Of a DNA stretch of 64,000 nucleotides, positions 24,932 to 33,803 are shown piece after piece. The stretch covers positions 248,001 through 312,000 of the forward strand of contig NZ_BBQT01000001.1 of the NCBI RefSeq assembly GCF_001570625.1, written 5' to 3'. The translations under genes were made by a program, and so were the position numbers. This DNA is from Syntrophomonas wolfei subsp. methylbutyratica (GTDB taxonomy: Bacteria > Bacillota > Syntrophomonadia > Syntrophomonadales > Syntrophomonadaceae). The notes beneath the pieces were generated by a model. It saw only the letters and a list, made by a program, of their open reading frames with translations, had not been told where the DNA came from and did no database searches. Each line of letters begins with the position of its first letter. Position 1 is the first letter of the stretch.

Positions 24932-25200
24932 GACTCTACTGCAAAAACCCCTTTTGTTGCATGAGGGTTGCATAAATATACAAAGCGAGCGTTGGCGAAG
25001 CATGAATGCAACACCCGGCGAAGGCGAGCAGGCGAAAGGGGGCGAGCGACAGGACGTCGCGAGAGCGCTACTGACCAGGATGGGAGATTAGCGCGGCACC
25101 CCTTGAGCCGCGAGACAAGCCGCAGGTGTTGCCCATGCGAAGACTGCGAGCGGTATATTTATGCAAGCTAATGCATATTTATAACTTTTGCAGTGACATC
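24932..25200 (-). mobile_element. MITE-like element E2 (269 bp)
   Basis: It begins GACTCTACTGCAAAAACCCC and ends TTTTGCAGTGACATC, with TTGCATAAATATAC and GTATATTTATGCAA inside the ends. Its orientation is opposite to E1, with which it shares a GC-rich core including GCGACAGGACGTCGCGAGAG. It lies in the 575-base gap between the O-antigen-ligase-like gene and the amidase gene. Nothing else is seen in that gap except AT-rich sequence at 24716-24930 that must carry the ligase promoter. Confidence 0.78.
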
Positions 25201-25290
25201 ATAGTTGAGCTTTTAAAAAGTCGACAATTTTTGATTGTCATCGAAATCCCTGTCGTTTTGAAAGAAAAGTGAGGGGTTTTCTTCGCCTCG

Positions 25291-28002
25291 TTACAATTTT
25301 ATCTCCGCACTTCCGCCGCAGTACTGGGTGATGCCATCGGCTATGGCTTCAGCGGCCAGGGTGCGGAAGTAGTCCTGCTGCAGGAGCTGTTCTTCCTCGG
25401 GATAACTGAGGAATACTACTTCAGCCAGGGCTGAAGGCATCCGGGTGTTCCTTAGTACAGAAAAATTGGAGCTTGGCCCGGTTTTTACCCCCCGGTCCAC
25501 GCGGCGGAGCTTGCTCACCAGTTGCTCCTGGATGCAGGTGGCCAGGCGGCATCGTTCCGCACTCTGCATAAAAAGCTCGGGGTTGTCTAAAGGAGCATAA
25601 TAATGGGTCTCGCTTCCCTGGGCCGCCGGATTATTCTGGCTGGCGTTATTATGGATGGATACGAAGAGCCGGGCATTATAGAGGTTGGCGATATCGGCCC
25701 TCTCCTCCAGGGAAACATAAGAATCGTCATCCCGGGTGAGTACTATTTCCATTCCCCGCTGCCGCAAAAGGGCGGCTACTTTCAAACTGATATCCAGGTT
25801 GGGCTCTTTCTCCTTTAACCAACTGCCGATGGTCCCGGTTTCTTTGCCGCCATGTCCGGGGTCAATGACTATAGCGGAACCAAGCTGCTGTACATCGCTC
25901 TGGTCCACGAAGAGGATATGGAGCTGGTTGCCTTCAGCGCTCTTACCGAAGGCGAATTTGGCCGGGTTTTTAGTCTCAATGGTCAGAACCATACCCTGAG
26001 TCCCGTTCACTTCACTTTCGTTTAACTGCAGGCGCTGCATCAACTGGCTGTCGAAGCTGTATTCGGATGGGGCGCTGCCCTTCAGCAGGAAGGGCAGTTT
26101 TATCTTCATCTGGGTTCCCTGCTGTTCGGAGCTATAGTCCAGGGGCAAGACGGTCTTTAAGATTATCCTCTCGCCTTTGCTGCCAAAGGTCTTCCTCTCT
26201 ATACCGGTAATAAAGTTGCTTATGGTTATGGTTTCTTTCTTGCCGCCTTCTTCGCTGGCGCTGCGGTATTTCAGATTGGCCGGTATGCTGATATAAATAA
26301 CGGCATCTTCACCCTGTTGTTCAGCTTTAACCTCCAGTATCTCACCGGCGATATTCTCACGGATAATGGTGTTGCCCTCAATGGAACGACCGGTAAAATA
26401 GTAGCGCAAGTTATTGCCGCTTTCCTCCAGGCGCCCTTTTAGCTCCACTCCCGAACCAATGATTATCTTCAGCCCGGTTTCGTCTTTGCTGGATAATATA
26501 CGGATGTTCTCCGGTGATGCGGGCGGGGGCAGTTCGCTCGAAGAATTACCGGGAGTGCCCGGGGAAGTAGTCACCGGTACAGCCGGGGGTTCGTTTTCCT
26601 GCCAGGCCACATCTACCACCTCGCCTGATACCCAGGCTATTTTTCCTCCGCGGCTGACCTGGTACCAGCCGTCCTGGGCGGCCAGAACCTGCATCCTCTC
26701 TCCGGAGCGGGCCTGGTCAAGCTGAGCGTGGCCGGTGGAGGGACCGCTGCGCAGGTTTATAAGTTCTTTATTGACGGTTACGGCTACCGCCTTCTTGCCG
26801 CTACCGGCAGAGGGAGCGCTGGGGGCCGGAGGGCTCTTGATATTTATGGTGCGGGTGCTTCCCTCCCAGTCTACGGTACTGCCAAAGGCTTCACCTACGA
26901 ATCGCAAGGGAGCCAGGGTGCGGTCAGCCACTATTTTGGCGGGTACATCCAATTGCCGGACCTGTCCATTGACGGTAGGGGTAAGGGAACCTATAGCCAG
27001 TACTACCGTGGTGCTTCCTTTGCGTGAAGTGACGGTGCGGGTGGCATTATCCCAATCCACCGTAGCGCCCAGAGCCTCAAAAATAGCGCGCAGGGGCACC
27101 AGAGTGCGATCGTTTTCAATAATGGGAGGTACTTCAAAACTTAAGGCCTGCCCATCCAGAAAGACCCGGGGAGCACTACTGCTAGCCGCAGAACCGCCGG
27201 TGGCGGCGCTGCTGCCGCCGGCAGCGGCGGGCGGAATTACCGTGCTGGAGGCCATGCTGCTTTCCTTCACCAACCAGCCCGCTACATAGGCATCGCTGCC
27301 GTTGGCGAGACGAATCTTATACCATTCCCCTTCTTTACTTATGACGGGATAGGCGGTTTTTTCATCAATGCTGCCGAGTTTTGGATAGCTTTCACCCGGA
27401 CCGCTGCGAATATTTATAGGGCCGGAAATGACCTCAACCTGCCTGGTAACGGCAGGAGCCGGGGATGAAGCCGGGGCGGTGGTCGTTGTTTCCGGCTGGC
27501 TACCGGCTGCCGGGGCGGAGGAGCTGTTCGCAGCAGCTGCCGTTTTGCTTACCAGGAAGGAAGCTATGTAAGCGCTGCTGCCGCCGGGAACCTGGACTTT
27601 ATACCATTCTCCCTCCACATCCAGCAATATCAGGCTGTCCCCTTTGCGCAGCTGCCCGACCTGGGAAGAGCTGGTCGAGGGGCCGGACCTGAGGTTGGCC
27701 TTGTCAGCAGTTACCTGCAGCCGTATTTCTTCTTTTTTTACCTGCAGGAGGGAGTCAGCTACCCAGCCGTTCAAGGAGCCTAGCTGGATTTTCTTCCAGC
27801 CGTCCTTGCTCTCCAGGATTGCTACCTCCGTGTTCTGGTAGAGGGTGCCCGCTATTTCGTGGCCGGTACCGGGACCCTGGCGTATATTGACCACACTACC
27901 CTTGATAACCGCAGTAGCGGCCGGGGACGGCTGGGCCCAGGCCAGGATAACAATCAGGCTGAGTAATATGGTATAGGTGAAAATATGTAGAGCCTTTTTC
28001 AT
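25291..28002 (-). CDS. N-acetylmuramoyl-L-alanine amidase with SH3, stalk and AMIN domains (about 903 aa)
   Basis: The start is ATG at 28002 with GGAGG ten bases upstream. The frame stays open 240 bases further, but that part is an intergenic repeat array. Order: signal peptide (1-29), three bacterial SH3 domains (about 30-90, 93-155, 187-245), two stalk motifs (about 275-395), a fourth SH3 domain (about 410-470), an AMIN domain (about 500-620) and an Amidase_3 catalytic domain (about 665-895). Zinc ligands are visible as His in 'VIDPGHGG', Glu in 'KEKEPNLDIS' and His in 'FVSIHNNAS'. The catalytic Glu is in 'SALAEVVFLSYPEEE'. It cleaves the bond between muramic acid and the stem peptide in peptidoglycan. 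The SH3 and AMIN parts would bind the wall. The number of wall-binding modules is unusually high. Confidence 0.94.
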   Translation of the reverse strand: MKKALHIFTYTILLSLIVILAWAQPSPAATAVIKGSVVNIRQGPGTGHEIAGTLYQNTEVAILESKDGWKKIQLGSLNGWVADSLLQVKKEEIRLQVTADKANLRSGPSTSSSQVGQLRKGDSLILLDVEGEWYKVQVPGGSSAYIASFLVSKTAAAANSSSAPAAGSQPETTTTAPASSPAPAVTRQVEVISGPINIRSGPGESYPKLGSIDEKTAYPVISKEGEWYKIRLANGSDAYVAGWLVKESSMASSTVIPPAAAGGSSAATGGSAASSSAPRVFLDGQALSFEVPPIIENDRTLVPLRAIFEALGATVDWDNATRTVTSRKGSTTVVLAIGSLTPTVNGQVRQLDVPAKIVADRTLAPLRFVGEAFGSTVDWEGSTRTINIKSPPAPSAPSAGSGKKAVAVTVNKELINLRSGPSTGHAQLDQARSGERMQVLAAQDGWYQVSRGGKIAWVSGEVVDVAWQENEPPAVPVTTSPGTPGNSSSELPPPASPENIRILSSKDETGLKIIIGSGVELKGRLEESGNNLRYYFTGRSIEGNTIIRENIAGEILEVKAEQQGEDAVIYISIPANLKYRSASEEGGKKETITISNFITGIERKTFGSKGERIILKTVLPLDYSSEQQGTQMKIKLPFLLKGSAPSEYSFDSQLMQRLQLNESEVNGTQGMVLTIETKNPAKFAFGKSAEGNQLHILFVDQSDVQQLGSAIVIDPGHGGKETGTIGSWLKEKEPNLDISLKVAALLRQRGMEIVLTRDDDSYVSLEERADIANLYNARLFVSIHNNASQNNPAAQGSETHYYAPLDNPELFMQSAERCRLATCIQEQLVSKLRRVDRGVKTGPSSNFSVLRNTRMPSALAEVVFLSYPEEEQLLQQDYFRTLAAEAIADGITQYCGGSAEIKL

Positions 28003-28015
28003 AATATGTACCTCC

Positions 28016-28377
28016 GGGCAGGCAAGGGGACGGTTCGGCAGGCAAGGGGACGGTTCTTTTGCCTGCCTTTTTTCTTTTTTTATCTCCCAGGCAAGGGGAC
28101 GGTTCTCTTGCCTGTTGTTCTTATCTCTTGGGTCAACCCTTCCGTCTTCCGCTTTCCGTCTTCCACCCTCCGCCTTCCGTCTTCCGCCTCGGCAGGCAAG
28201 GGGACGGTTCTCTTGCCTGTTGTTCTTATCTCTTGGGTCCACCCCTCCGTCTTCCGTCTTCCGTCCTCCGCCTCGGCAGGCATGGGGACGGTTCTCTTGC
28301 CTGTTGTTCTTATCTCTTGGGTCAACCCTTCCGTCTTCCGCTTTCCGTCTTCCGCCCTCCGCCTTCCGTCTTCCGTC
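28016..28377. repeat. Tandem repeat array with heptamer cores between amidase and LCP genes
   Basis: After two partial copies (28016-28070), three units start at 28090, 28195 and 28279. Each begins GGCA(A/T)GGGGACGGTTCTCTTGCC, continues TGTTGTTCTTATCTCTTGGGT and ends in a run of TCCGYYT-like heptamers. Units 1 and 3 hold seven heptamers and unit 2 four, so units 1 and 2 differ by 21 bases, exactly three heptamers. The array has no independent coding signature. It stretches between the LCP stop codon and the amidase ribosome site. Confidence 0.92.
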
Positions 28378-29508
28378 TTAAATATAGCCGGCTGGTCCGG
28401 TAGGATCCGGGCTGGGATTGGAAGTCTCAGATTTATTATTGGATGGGGCCGGGTTCCAGCTTCCCGCATGGCCGGGACTGGGCAGTTTCGACCTCTCCAC
28501 ATCCCTATTGCTGGAAATGTCATTTTCAGCGCTGCTGCTATTATTTTTAGTAGCTATCGCCTTTTTCTGGCTGTTAGTAGAGCTCTGAATCACAGCTACG
28601 GTTTTCCCAGCCAGCATATTGTCCAGCAGGCCGGCAAGGTTCTTCTTATCGGCTATCCAATAACTGCAGGTGAGGTTGCCGTATTCGTCACATTCATCAT
28701 AGAAATAACCGGGAAGCGTCTGGGTCACAATGGAATCGGCAGTAAAGCCGGGAGCCCAACTGGCCAGGCGCAACATATCGCTTTTCTTAAGATCAGTATC
28801 CATATGTTTGTCCAACTGCCGTACCAGGGTGGGGAGCTTGGTCAGGGTTTTGGGTTTTAATATTTCATCAGCCAGGGCTTTGAGGAATTCCTGCTGGGCT
28901 GCCGTCCTCTGTATATCGCCCATAAGATATTCGCGGTAGCGGACAAAAGCCAGGGCCTGCCTGCCGTTTAGCTTCTGAGTGCCCGGGTAGAGGTCAATAT
29001 CCTCAGTGGGTTTGTACATGCGCTGGGGTACATTGATGGTAACCCCGCCCAGGGTATCTACTATCTCCTTGAAGCCTTTGAAGTTCATTTCCACATAATA
29101 GTCTATTTTGGTATCCATCAGCTTTTCCACAACTTCAACCGCATACTTGGGGCCCCCCAGGTAGTTACCGGCACAGATTTTGTCCACCGCTCCGCCCTTA
29201 AGCTGAACCCTGGTATCGCGGGGAATGGAAACGATGGCCGCCTTGTCCAACTGGGGGTCAATGGTCACCAATATCATAGTATCGGAACGGGAGTTCGTTT
29301 CCCCGGAGCGGGCATCTACCCCCAGGACCAGTATTTTAGTTCTTTTCCCGTCTTTGGGCTTATTTGCCGTTTCTTCCTCTTCCACTGCCGGATCGGCATC
29401 CCGGTCAGCATATAGTATATGGCTCAGACCGGAACCAATGCCAAAAAAAACGCCAAATATAAGTCCAGCTATGAAAACATATTTTAGATAGGATTTAGTT
29501 TTGGCCAT
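28378..29508 (-). CDS. LytR-CpsA-Psr (LCP) family wall-polymer ligase, 376 aa
   Basis: There is one N-terminal membrane span (about 9-30), then an acidic linker and the LCP domain (about 55-270). Visible family features are 'KILVLGVDARSGETNSRSDTMILVTID', 'VSIPRDTRVQLKG', 'YYVEMNFKGFKEIVDTLGGV' and 'GRQALAFVRYR', which supply the Arg and Asp residues that bind the polyprenyl pyrophosphate. The C-terminal 55 residues are low-complexity S/N/P, probably wall-spanning. These enzymes move undecaprenyl-linked polymers onto peptidoglycan, acting outside the cell. With the TagO-like gene upstream on the same strand and csaB nearby, it is a good candidate for attaching the SLH-binding polymer. Its stop codon touches the heptamer array. 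Confidence 0.93.
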   Translation of the reverse strand: MAKTKSYLKYVFIAGLIFGVFFGIGSGLSHILYADRDADPAVEEEETANKPKDGKRTKILVLGVDARSGETNSRSDTMILVTIDPQLDKAAIVSIPRDTRVQLKGGAVDKICAGNYLGGPKYAVEVVEKLMDTKIDYYVEMNFKGFKEIVDTLGGVTINVPQRMYKPTEDIDLYPGTQKLNGRQALAFVRYREYLMGDIQRTAAQQEFLKALADEILKPKTLTKLPTLVRQLDKHMDTDLKKSDMLRLASWAPGFTADSIVTQTLPGYFYDECDEYGNLTCSYWIADKKNLAGLLDNMLAGKTVAVIQSSTNSQKKAIATKNNSSSAENDISSNRDVERSKLPSPGHAGSWNPAPSNNKSETSNPSPDPTGPAGYI

Positions 29509-29621
29509 CGGCGCTTTCTCCTTGCTTAAATTACCAGGAAATGTTGCAAAAATTTAAAGACCGGTAATTATATCTTTAGACGCCATTTTTATCGTTTTTG
29601 ATTCCCCTATTGACAAAATTC

Positions 29622-30737
29622 TTAAATATGTTCGCTTATTTTAGTTCTGGAATTGGACTCTATGGCCTGCCGGGCCATCCGAGCGCTGCTTCCGCTGAAC
29701 ATGCCAATCTTGCTGGCCCCCAGAACTATTAGTATAAGGAGCAATCCGAGCAAGAGACTGGCTTTAGGGCTGGTTACAAAACTAAAAGTAATAGCCACCA
29801 GGCCGAAAAAGCCGCTAATACCATAGATTACGAGTACACAGTTGCGGTGGCTCATGCCCATGGCCAGCAGACAGTGGTGCAAGTGATCCTTGTCGGGCTT
29901 GAAAATGGGCGTCCGCTTATTTATACGGCGAATTATGGCAAAAAAGGTGTCAAATATGGGGATGCCCAGGATAACGATGGGCAGCAAAAGGGATATCAGA
30001 GTAGCGCTCTTGGCGGTACCCAGAATAGCCAGGCAGCCCAGTATGAAGCCCAAAAGATTGGAGCCGCAATCACCCATAAAGGTTTGGGCAGGGTTAAAGT
30101 TATAAGGGAGGAAGCCCAGGATGGAGGCCAGCACGAGGAAAGCCACCAGGGCTACTTCCACCTGCCCTTGCAGCAGGGAAACTACACCCATGGTAACGGC
30201 GGCTATGGCAGAAACCCCGGCAGCCAGGCCGTCTAAACCGTCTATGAGGTTTATGGCATTACTGATGCCTACTATCCATAAAAAGGTCAGGGGAATACTG
30301 AAATAACCCAGGGCCATCAACCCGTCAAAGGGATTAGTAACAAAGTGTACCATTACACCGAAATATATGGCCACGGCTGCGGCCAGGGACTGTCCCAAGA
30401 GCTTCACTCCGGCGGAGAGCTGAAATATATCATCCAACAAACCTACCAGGAACACTATACTGGCACCCAGAATAATGCCCAGGTAGGGACCGGAATACTT
30501 CTGCAAAATAATCATGGAAAAAATAAAAGCCAGAAAAATCGACATTCCGCCCAGGCGGGGCATATTGGCGCTGTGAACCTTTCGCTGATCCGGCTGATCA
30601 ACGGCTCCGATTCTGTAAGCGATTTTAATAACTCCGGGCGTGGATAGATAAGCTATAAAAAAGGCTGACAACAGCACAATAATATACACGGGTGCCGACA
30701 TTATATTACAAACCCCCATCTTCAACACTAGGTTCAT
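29622..30737 (-). CDS. Undecaprenyl-phosphate GlcNAc-1-phosphate transferase (TagO/WecA type)
   Basis: This 371-residue protein has about ten membrane helices. Family signatures are 'IGAVDQPDQRKVHSANMPRLGG' (DDxR-type loop), 'LVGLLDDIFQLS', 'NAINLIDGLDGLAAGVS', 'FMGDCGSNLLGF' and 'RINKRTPIFKPDKDHLHH', the last being the HxxH-type loop of the WecA/TagO subgroup. It loads GlcNAc-1-phosphate onto the lipid carrier at the inner membrane face, the first step of secondary wall polymer or teichoic-type synthesis. The first in-frame ATG is at 30737; the thirteenth codon (30701, MSAPVYIIV) would fit the first membrane helix equally well. It lies back to back with csaB. Confidence 0.93.
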   Translation of the reverse strand: MNLVLKMGVCNIMSAPVYIIVLLSAFFIAYLSTPGVIKIAYRIGAVDQPDQRKVHSANMPRLGGMSIFLAFIFSMIILQKYSGPYLGIILGASIVFLVGLLDDIFQLSAGVKLLGQSLAAAVAIYFGVMVHFVTNPFDGLMALGYFSIPLTFLWIVGISNAINLIDGLDGLAAGVSAIAAVTMGVVSLLQGQVEVALVAFLVLASILGFLPYNFNPAQTFMGDCGSNLLGFILGCLAILGTAKSATLISLLLPIVILGIPIFDTFFAIIRRINKRTPIFKPDKDHLHHCLLAMGMSHRNCVLVIYGISGFFGLVAITFSFVTSPKASLLLGLLLILIVLGASKIGMFSGSSARMARQAIESNSRTKISEHI

Positions 30738-30885
30738 TCTAACACCGCTCCCCAGGCTTGTCTATATGGGAAGTTCAGGGGAAATCGATGTTGAAAGCTG
30801 TCGTAATGCTTATTTTTTTCGTTTTTTTAGGACTTTTGTGAAACTATACGCTGGCAGGCGCTAAAACTTTCACCAGGCCATTGTC

Positions 30886-30914
30886 TTGTCACCGGCCAGC
30901 AATAAAACTATAAT
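30886..30914 (+). promoter_or_regulatory. Sigma-A promoter of csaB
   Basis: TTGTCA (30886-30891), 17 bases, then TATAAT (30909-30914), about 30 bases before the csaB ATG. This is close to the consensus and probably drives csaB-murJ. Confidence 0.75.
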
Positions 30915-30944
30915 GGATTAGATTAATAGATTTGGGAGTGACTT

Positions 30945-32015
30945 ATGAGAATCGCCCTGTCGGGATATTACGGTTTTGACAATGCCGGGGATGAGGCCTT
31001 GCTTTCGGCTATCACCTCAACCATAAAGAAACTGGAGCCGGCTGCAGACTTCGTGGTCTTTTCCGGCCATCCCCGGAAAACTTCGTCCCTGCACGGCATC
31101 CGGGCGGTTTATTATTTGCACCCCGGGCAGATCCTGCGCGAGCTTTTCCGGGCTGACCTTTTGATCAGCGGGGGTGGCAGCATTTTCCAGGATATAACCA
31201 GTGCCCGCTCCCTTCCTTATTATATAAGCGTGGTGGCCCTGGCCAAATTCCTGGGCAAACCGGTGATATTTTATGCCCAGGGGGTAGGCCCTATCAATCG
31301 TTCTTTAAGTAAATTCTTGATGCGCCTGGTGGGCAACCGGGTAGATCTTATAACCCTGCGGGATCATGATTCCGCTGTCTACCTGGAGAGGCTGGGGGTT
31401 AGCCGCCCGCCTATGATTATTACCTCTGACCCGGTCTTTTCCCTGCAACCGGAGCCGGGCGTACGGGAAGAAATGGATAAACTCTTGCAGGCAATGGGGT
31501 TACGGGGCCAGGTCCTGGTAGGGGTGGCGGTGCGCCAGTGGTTGGCTTTGGAGGGATACCAGGAGTCTCTGGCCCGGGTTTTGGACGAGCTGGCGGAGAG
31601 GGGCTGCCGGATTCTGTTTATCCCCATGGCCTATCCTGAGGATATCCCTGCTGCGCGGAAAGTAATGAACCTGATGAAAAATGATGCTTGGCTGCTGGAA
31701 AGGCCGCTTGGCGCCAGGGAGCATCTGGCCTTGATTGCTCACCTGGATATAATGATCGGCATGCGCCTGCATGCCTTGATTTTTGCGGCCAGCCAGGGGG
31801 TACCCTTTGCCGGGATTTCTTATGATCCGAAAGTTGATGCTTTTTTGAAACTTTTTGAGATGAAGCCTCTGCCGCTGGCTTACAAAGATATGAAAGCTGA
31901 GATAGAGCGGGTGCTGGAAGATAATGAATGGAGAGAGCGGATAAGGCAGAGAGCCGGGGAAATGCGGGAAAAGTCGGTAGAGAATGCTCGTCTGGCCCTC
32001 TCATTACTCAGATGA
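30945..32015 (+). CDS. csaB: Polysaccharide pyruvyl transferase CsaB
   Basis: The 356-residue protein opens with 'IALSGYYGFDNAGDEALLSA', the hallmark of the pyruvyl-transferase family, followed by 'LISGGGSIFQDITSARSLPYY' and, in the second half, 'IGMRLHALIFAASQGVPFAGISYDPKV'. CsaB adds a ketal-linked pyruvate from phosphoenolpyruvate to the secondary wall polymer, which creates the ligand for SLH domains. This agrees with the SLH proteins at 857-3130 and 15120-18827. The ATG follows GGGAGTG. murJ follows after a short gap containing a degenerate intergenic repeat. Confidence 0.95.
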   Translation: MRIALSGYYGFDNAGDEALLSAITSTIKKLEPAADFVVFSGHPRKTSSLHGIRAVYYLHPGQILRELFRADLLISGGGSIFQDITSARSLPYYISVVALAKFLGKPVIFYAQGVGPINRSLSKFLMRLVGNRVDLITLRDHDSAVYLERLGVSRPPMIITSDPVFSLQPEPGVREEMDKLLQAMGLRGQVLVGVAVRQWLALEGYQESLARVLDELAERGCRILFIPMAYPEDIPAARKVMNLMKNDAWLLERPLGAREHLALIAHLDIMIGMRLHALIFAASQGVPFAGISYDPKVDAFLKLFEMKPLPLAYKDMKAEIERVLEDNEWRERIRQRAGEMREKSVENARLALSLLR

Positions 32016-32093
32016 ATCTGAAGGGTGACAAGGGGATATATCAGAACCGTCCCTTTGGTATACCTACAGCCTGCGAAGGATTGGAAGGAACAA

Positions 32094-33593
32094 GTGAGAA
32101 ATAAGGAGAACAAAACGGGTAAAAACTTTATAGGGGTTTCGATATTAATATTTTTTTCCAAGCTGCTGGGCTTCGCCCGGGATATTGTCTTTGCCTCGGT
32201 TTTTGGCACCACCATATTGACCGATGCCTTTCAGGTGATTTTCAGTTTTCCCAGCCTGCTCTTTTCCAGCATCGGTATGGCCTTATCGTCAGTCAATATT
32301 CCGGATTTGACTTATTTCGTGAAAAGCCGCAGCCGAGAGGAACGCAACCGCTACATAGCCAGTCTCTATGCGCAAATCACCATTTGGGGCAGTTTGATTG
32401 CGCTTCTGGGCATCATTTTCGCACCGGCGCTTACGCAATTAATTGCCCCCGGCCTGAGTGGGGAAGTGACCGGAATCGCCACCTTTTTGACCCGTATCAT
32501 GATGCCTACCCTGCTCTTTGTCAGCCTGACCTACCTGACCACTGGAGTCTTGCAGGTTCACGGCTATTTCATGCTCTCGGCGGTTATCAGCATTCCTTTT
32601 AATCTCCTGATAATCGGGGCGCTTCTGCTGCGGGGAGCGGACATCATCATATTGGGCTATGTGACTACGGCGGGCTGGTTCCTGCAGTTTCTTATCCAGG
32701 TTCCAGTGCTGGTAAAAGAAAAATATCGCTTTTTAGGAAAAATTGAATTCAAAAATGAAAAAATCATCAACCTGTATAAGAATTTGCTTCCTATATTGCT
32801 GGGAAACTCTCTTTTACAGCTTTGTTTAATAATTGACCGCTCCTTCGCCACTCACCTCTCCGAAGGTACTACGGCCGCGCTGGCCTTTGGCAGTAATCTT
32901 TTTATCACCGCTACCAGTATTTTTATCGTGGCCATGTCCATCGTGGTTTTCCCGCGGCTGTCCGAGTACTGCCTGCAATTGGATTATGAGCGTATGCGGG
33001 AAACGCTGGCCGCGGTTTTCAAGGTACTGCTTTTCATCCTGCTCCCCTATCTGCTGCTGGTTGTAGCCTATAATCGGGAAATTATCACCCTGGTCTACGA
33101 GCGGGGGGCTTTTACCAGTAAATCCACGGCCATGACTTCGCTGGCCTTTCTATTATACAGCCTGGCGGTGGTGGGTTATGCCTGCCAGGAGATCTTCAAC
33201 CGGGTATTCTATGCCTTGAAGAAGTTTCATATTCCTATGAAAGCGAGTTTGCTCTGCCTGCTCATAAATCTGTTGCTGGATTTCCTCTTGTTCCGGCAGG
33301 CCGGGATAGCGGGGATAAGCCTATCTACCTCGTTTTGCCTCTTGCTTTATGGTGTTATAATGAGTTTTATGGTGCGGCAAGAAGTTGGCAGCTTTGTGGG
33401 CCGGGATTTCCTGCTCTTCGCCGGCAAGCTCTCCGTTCCGGCGGGAGCGATGCTGGGAGTAGTCTATGCCAGTAAATGCTTCTTCCCGGGAGGGCCGGTC
33501 TATGCCTTCCTGCTGCCTCTGTTGCTTAGTGCGGGGGCTTACCTGGGAGCCGCCTGGGTAATGGGCTTGCGGAAGGATTTGCTTTTGAAATAA
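32094..33593 (+). CDS. murJ: Lipid II flippase MurJ (MviN family)
   Basis: The polytopic protein has about 14 membrane helices and the family start 'GVSILIFFSKLLGFARDIVFASVFGTT', then 'FQVIFSFPSLLFSSIGMAL' and 'VYERGAFTSKST'. It moves lipid II, or possibly other lipid-linked wall precursors, across the membrane. The frame is open from 32025, but bases 32028-32070 look like a decayed 'GGGACGGT' intergenic repeat. GTG 32094 has AAGGA four bases upstream and lies shortly before the conserved part, so it is the preferred start (500 residues). The position directly behind csaB suggests joint transcription. A role specific to the S-layer polymer, in place of peptidoglycan, cannot be excluded. Confidence 0.92.
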   Translation: MRNKENKTGKNFIGVSILIFFSKLLGFARDIVFASVFGTTILTDAFQVIFSFPSLLFSSIGMALSSVNIPDLTYFVKSRSREERNRYIASLYAQITIWGSLIALLGIIFAPALTQLIAPGLSGEVTGIATFLTRIMMPTLLFVSLTYLTTGVLQVHGYFMLSAVISIPFNLLIIGALLLRGADIIILGYVTTAGWFLQFLIQVPVLVKEKYRFLGKIEFKNEKIINLYKNLLPILLGNSLLQLCLIIDRSFATHLSEGTTAALAFGSNLFITATSIFIVAMSIVVFPRLSEYCLQLDYERMRETLAAVFKVLLFILLPYLLLVVAYNREIITLVYERGAFTSKSTAMTSLAFLLYSLAVVGYACQEIFNRVFYALKKFHIPMKASLLCLLINLLLDFLLFRQAGIAGISLSTSFCLLLYGVIMSFMVRQEVGSFVGRDFLLFAGKLSVPAGAMLGVVYASKCFFPGGPVYAFLLPLLLSAGAYLGAAWVMGLRKDLLLK

Positions 33594-33692
33594 ATCTTCA
33601 CTGTAAAACCCCCTTTTCTTGTATAAGGCTTGCACAAATATACAAAGCGAGCGTTGGCGGCGGTATATTTATACAAGCCAACAAATATTAAT
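33594..33692 (-). mobile_element. MITE-like element E3 (about 99 bp, shortest copy)
   Basis: It begins one base after the murJ stop with ATCTTCACTGTAAAACCCCC, has TTGCACAAATATACAAAGCGAGCG, and joins directly to GCGGTATATTTATACAAGCC. Only the two terminal regions are present, so this is a minimal form of E1/E2. Confidence 0.72.
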
Positions 33693-33696
33693 GTGG

Positions 33697-33776
33697 GGAC
33701 ACAAGGGACGTTTCTTTTGTGTCCTCCCAATAAAGGCATATCACCACGATAGGGCACAAAGGGACTGTCCCCTTGG
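33697..33776. repeat. Two 'GGGACGGT'-family hairpins upstream of the DUF5693 gene
   Basis: GGACACAAGGGACGTTTC with TTTTGTGTCC (33697-33724) is a palindromic copy. GGGCACAAAGGGACTGTCCC (33752 onwards) is a second, partial one. They fill the gap between element E3 and the ribosome site at 33790. Confidence 0.7.
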
Positions 33777-33803
33777 AAGTAACGCAAATAGGAGGTAAAG
33801 TTG

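Noticed and set aside
28016-28377. The repeat array as a CRISPR
   Set aside because: Repeats are not separated by unique spacers of constant length, the units themselves contain heptamer runs, and no cas genes are near.
28006-28860. Long plus-strand open frames over the heptamer array
   Set aside because: Open because the heptamers lack stop codons in several frames. They overlap the LCP gene and have low-complexity translations.
29576-29605. ECF-like site (GGAATCA-N17-GTCTAA) upstream of the LCP gene
   Set aside because: The -35 lacks the invariant C of GGAAC, and the same stretch offers a better sigma-A reading (TTGTCA at 29616-29611, 17 bases, GATAAA at 29593-29588).
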